Assembly: GCA_016165875.1 (NCBI GenBank)
Contig: JABBOT010000022.1
Span: 2,135,333 to 2,199,332, forward strand
Source: Acanthopleura granulata
Taxonomy: Eukaryota > Mollusca > Polyplacophora > Chitonida > Chitonidae
Direction of reading: 5' to 3'
DNA length: 64,000 nucleotides
Shown here: piece by piece, positions 63,965 to 64,000 of the stretch
How positions within the stretch are numbered: the first letter of the stretch is position 1
Layout of the letters: every line of letters starts with the position of its first letter
Made by a program: the position numbers and the translations under genes
The notes under the pieces: generated by a model
Told to the model about the DNA's origin: nothing
What the model saw: the letters and a program-made list of their open reading frames with translations, nothing else
Database searches by the model: none

Positions 63965-64000
63965 CTGGAAGTAAAGATAGTCCAAGATATAACTTCGTAC

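Overview
This is animal nuclear DNA: spliced exons with GT-AG introns, tRNA-derived SINEs, many minisatellites and no bacterial features. SINE tails ending in a 'gtgttttac...caatcaaataaataaa' motif, plus frequent 'acatgta' words, look molluscan or more broadly lophotrochozoan. That placement is my inference from repeat style.

One gene fills the window. Positions 5653-63964 on the minus strand hold the 3' part of a laminin alpha chain gene. I could place 54 coding exons whose splice phases all agree; they sum to 9852 nt (3283 codons plus TGA). In protein order they encode: the end of an LE (laminin EGF-like) tandem (exons 1-2), a first L4 domain (3-6), a run of LE repeats (7-16), a second L4 domain (17-20), a final LE set (21-24), the alpha-chain coiled coil (25-36), LG1 (37-40), LG2 (41-44), LG3 (45-47 and the start of 48), a mucin-like Ser/Thr/Pro linker of about 560 residues in one giant exon (48), LG4 (48-51) and LG5 (52-54). 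Two L4 domains separated by a long LE run match the alpha-1/alpha-2 class. The signal peptide, LN domain and first LE repeats must lie beyond position 64000. Positions 1-5652 hold the 3' UTR and unassigned flanking DNA.

The most unusual feature is a repeated mode of minisatellite birth. In seven introns a tandem array begins exactly at the 5' splice site, and its unit contains the last part of the upstream exon plus the donor and some intron: after exons 52 (LG5, 63 bp unit), 46 (LG3, about 54 bp), 44 (LG2, 56 bp), 39 (LG1, 151 bp), 34 (coiled coil, 33-34 bp), 21 (LE, 128 bp) and 7 (LE, 61 bp). About 130 decoy 5' splice sites therefore sit directly downstream of real ones, and where I followed the reading frame, use of a decoy meets a stop codon. 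I saw no array that copies an exon start or acceptor. Exon 15 carries a 24 bp tandem duplication within its own 3' end, which may be the same process fixed in protein.

Other introns contain SINEs of several families, a TTAA-flanked piggyBac-like non-autonomous element, two foldback elements and unrelated satellites.
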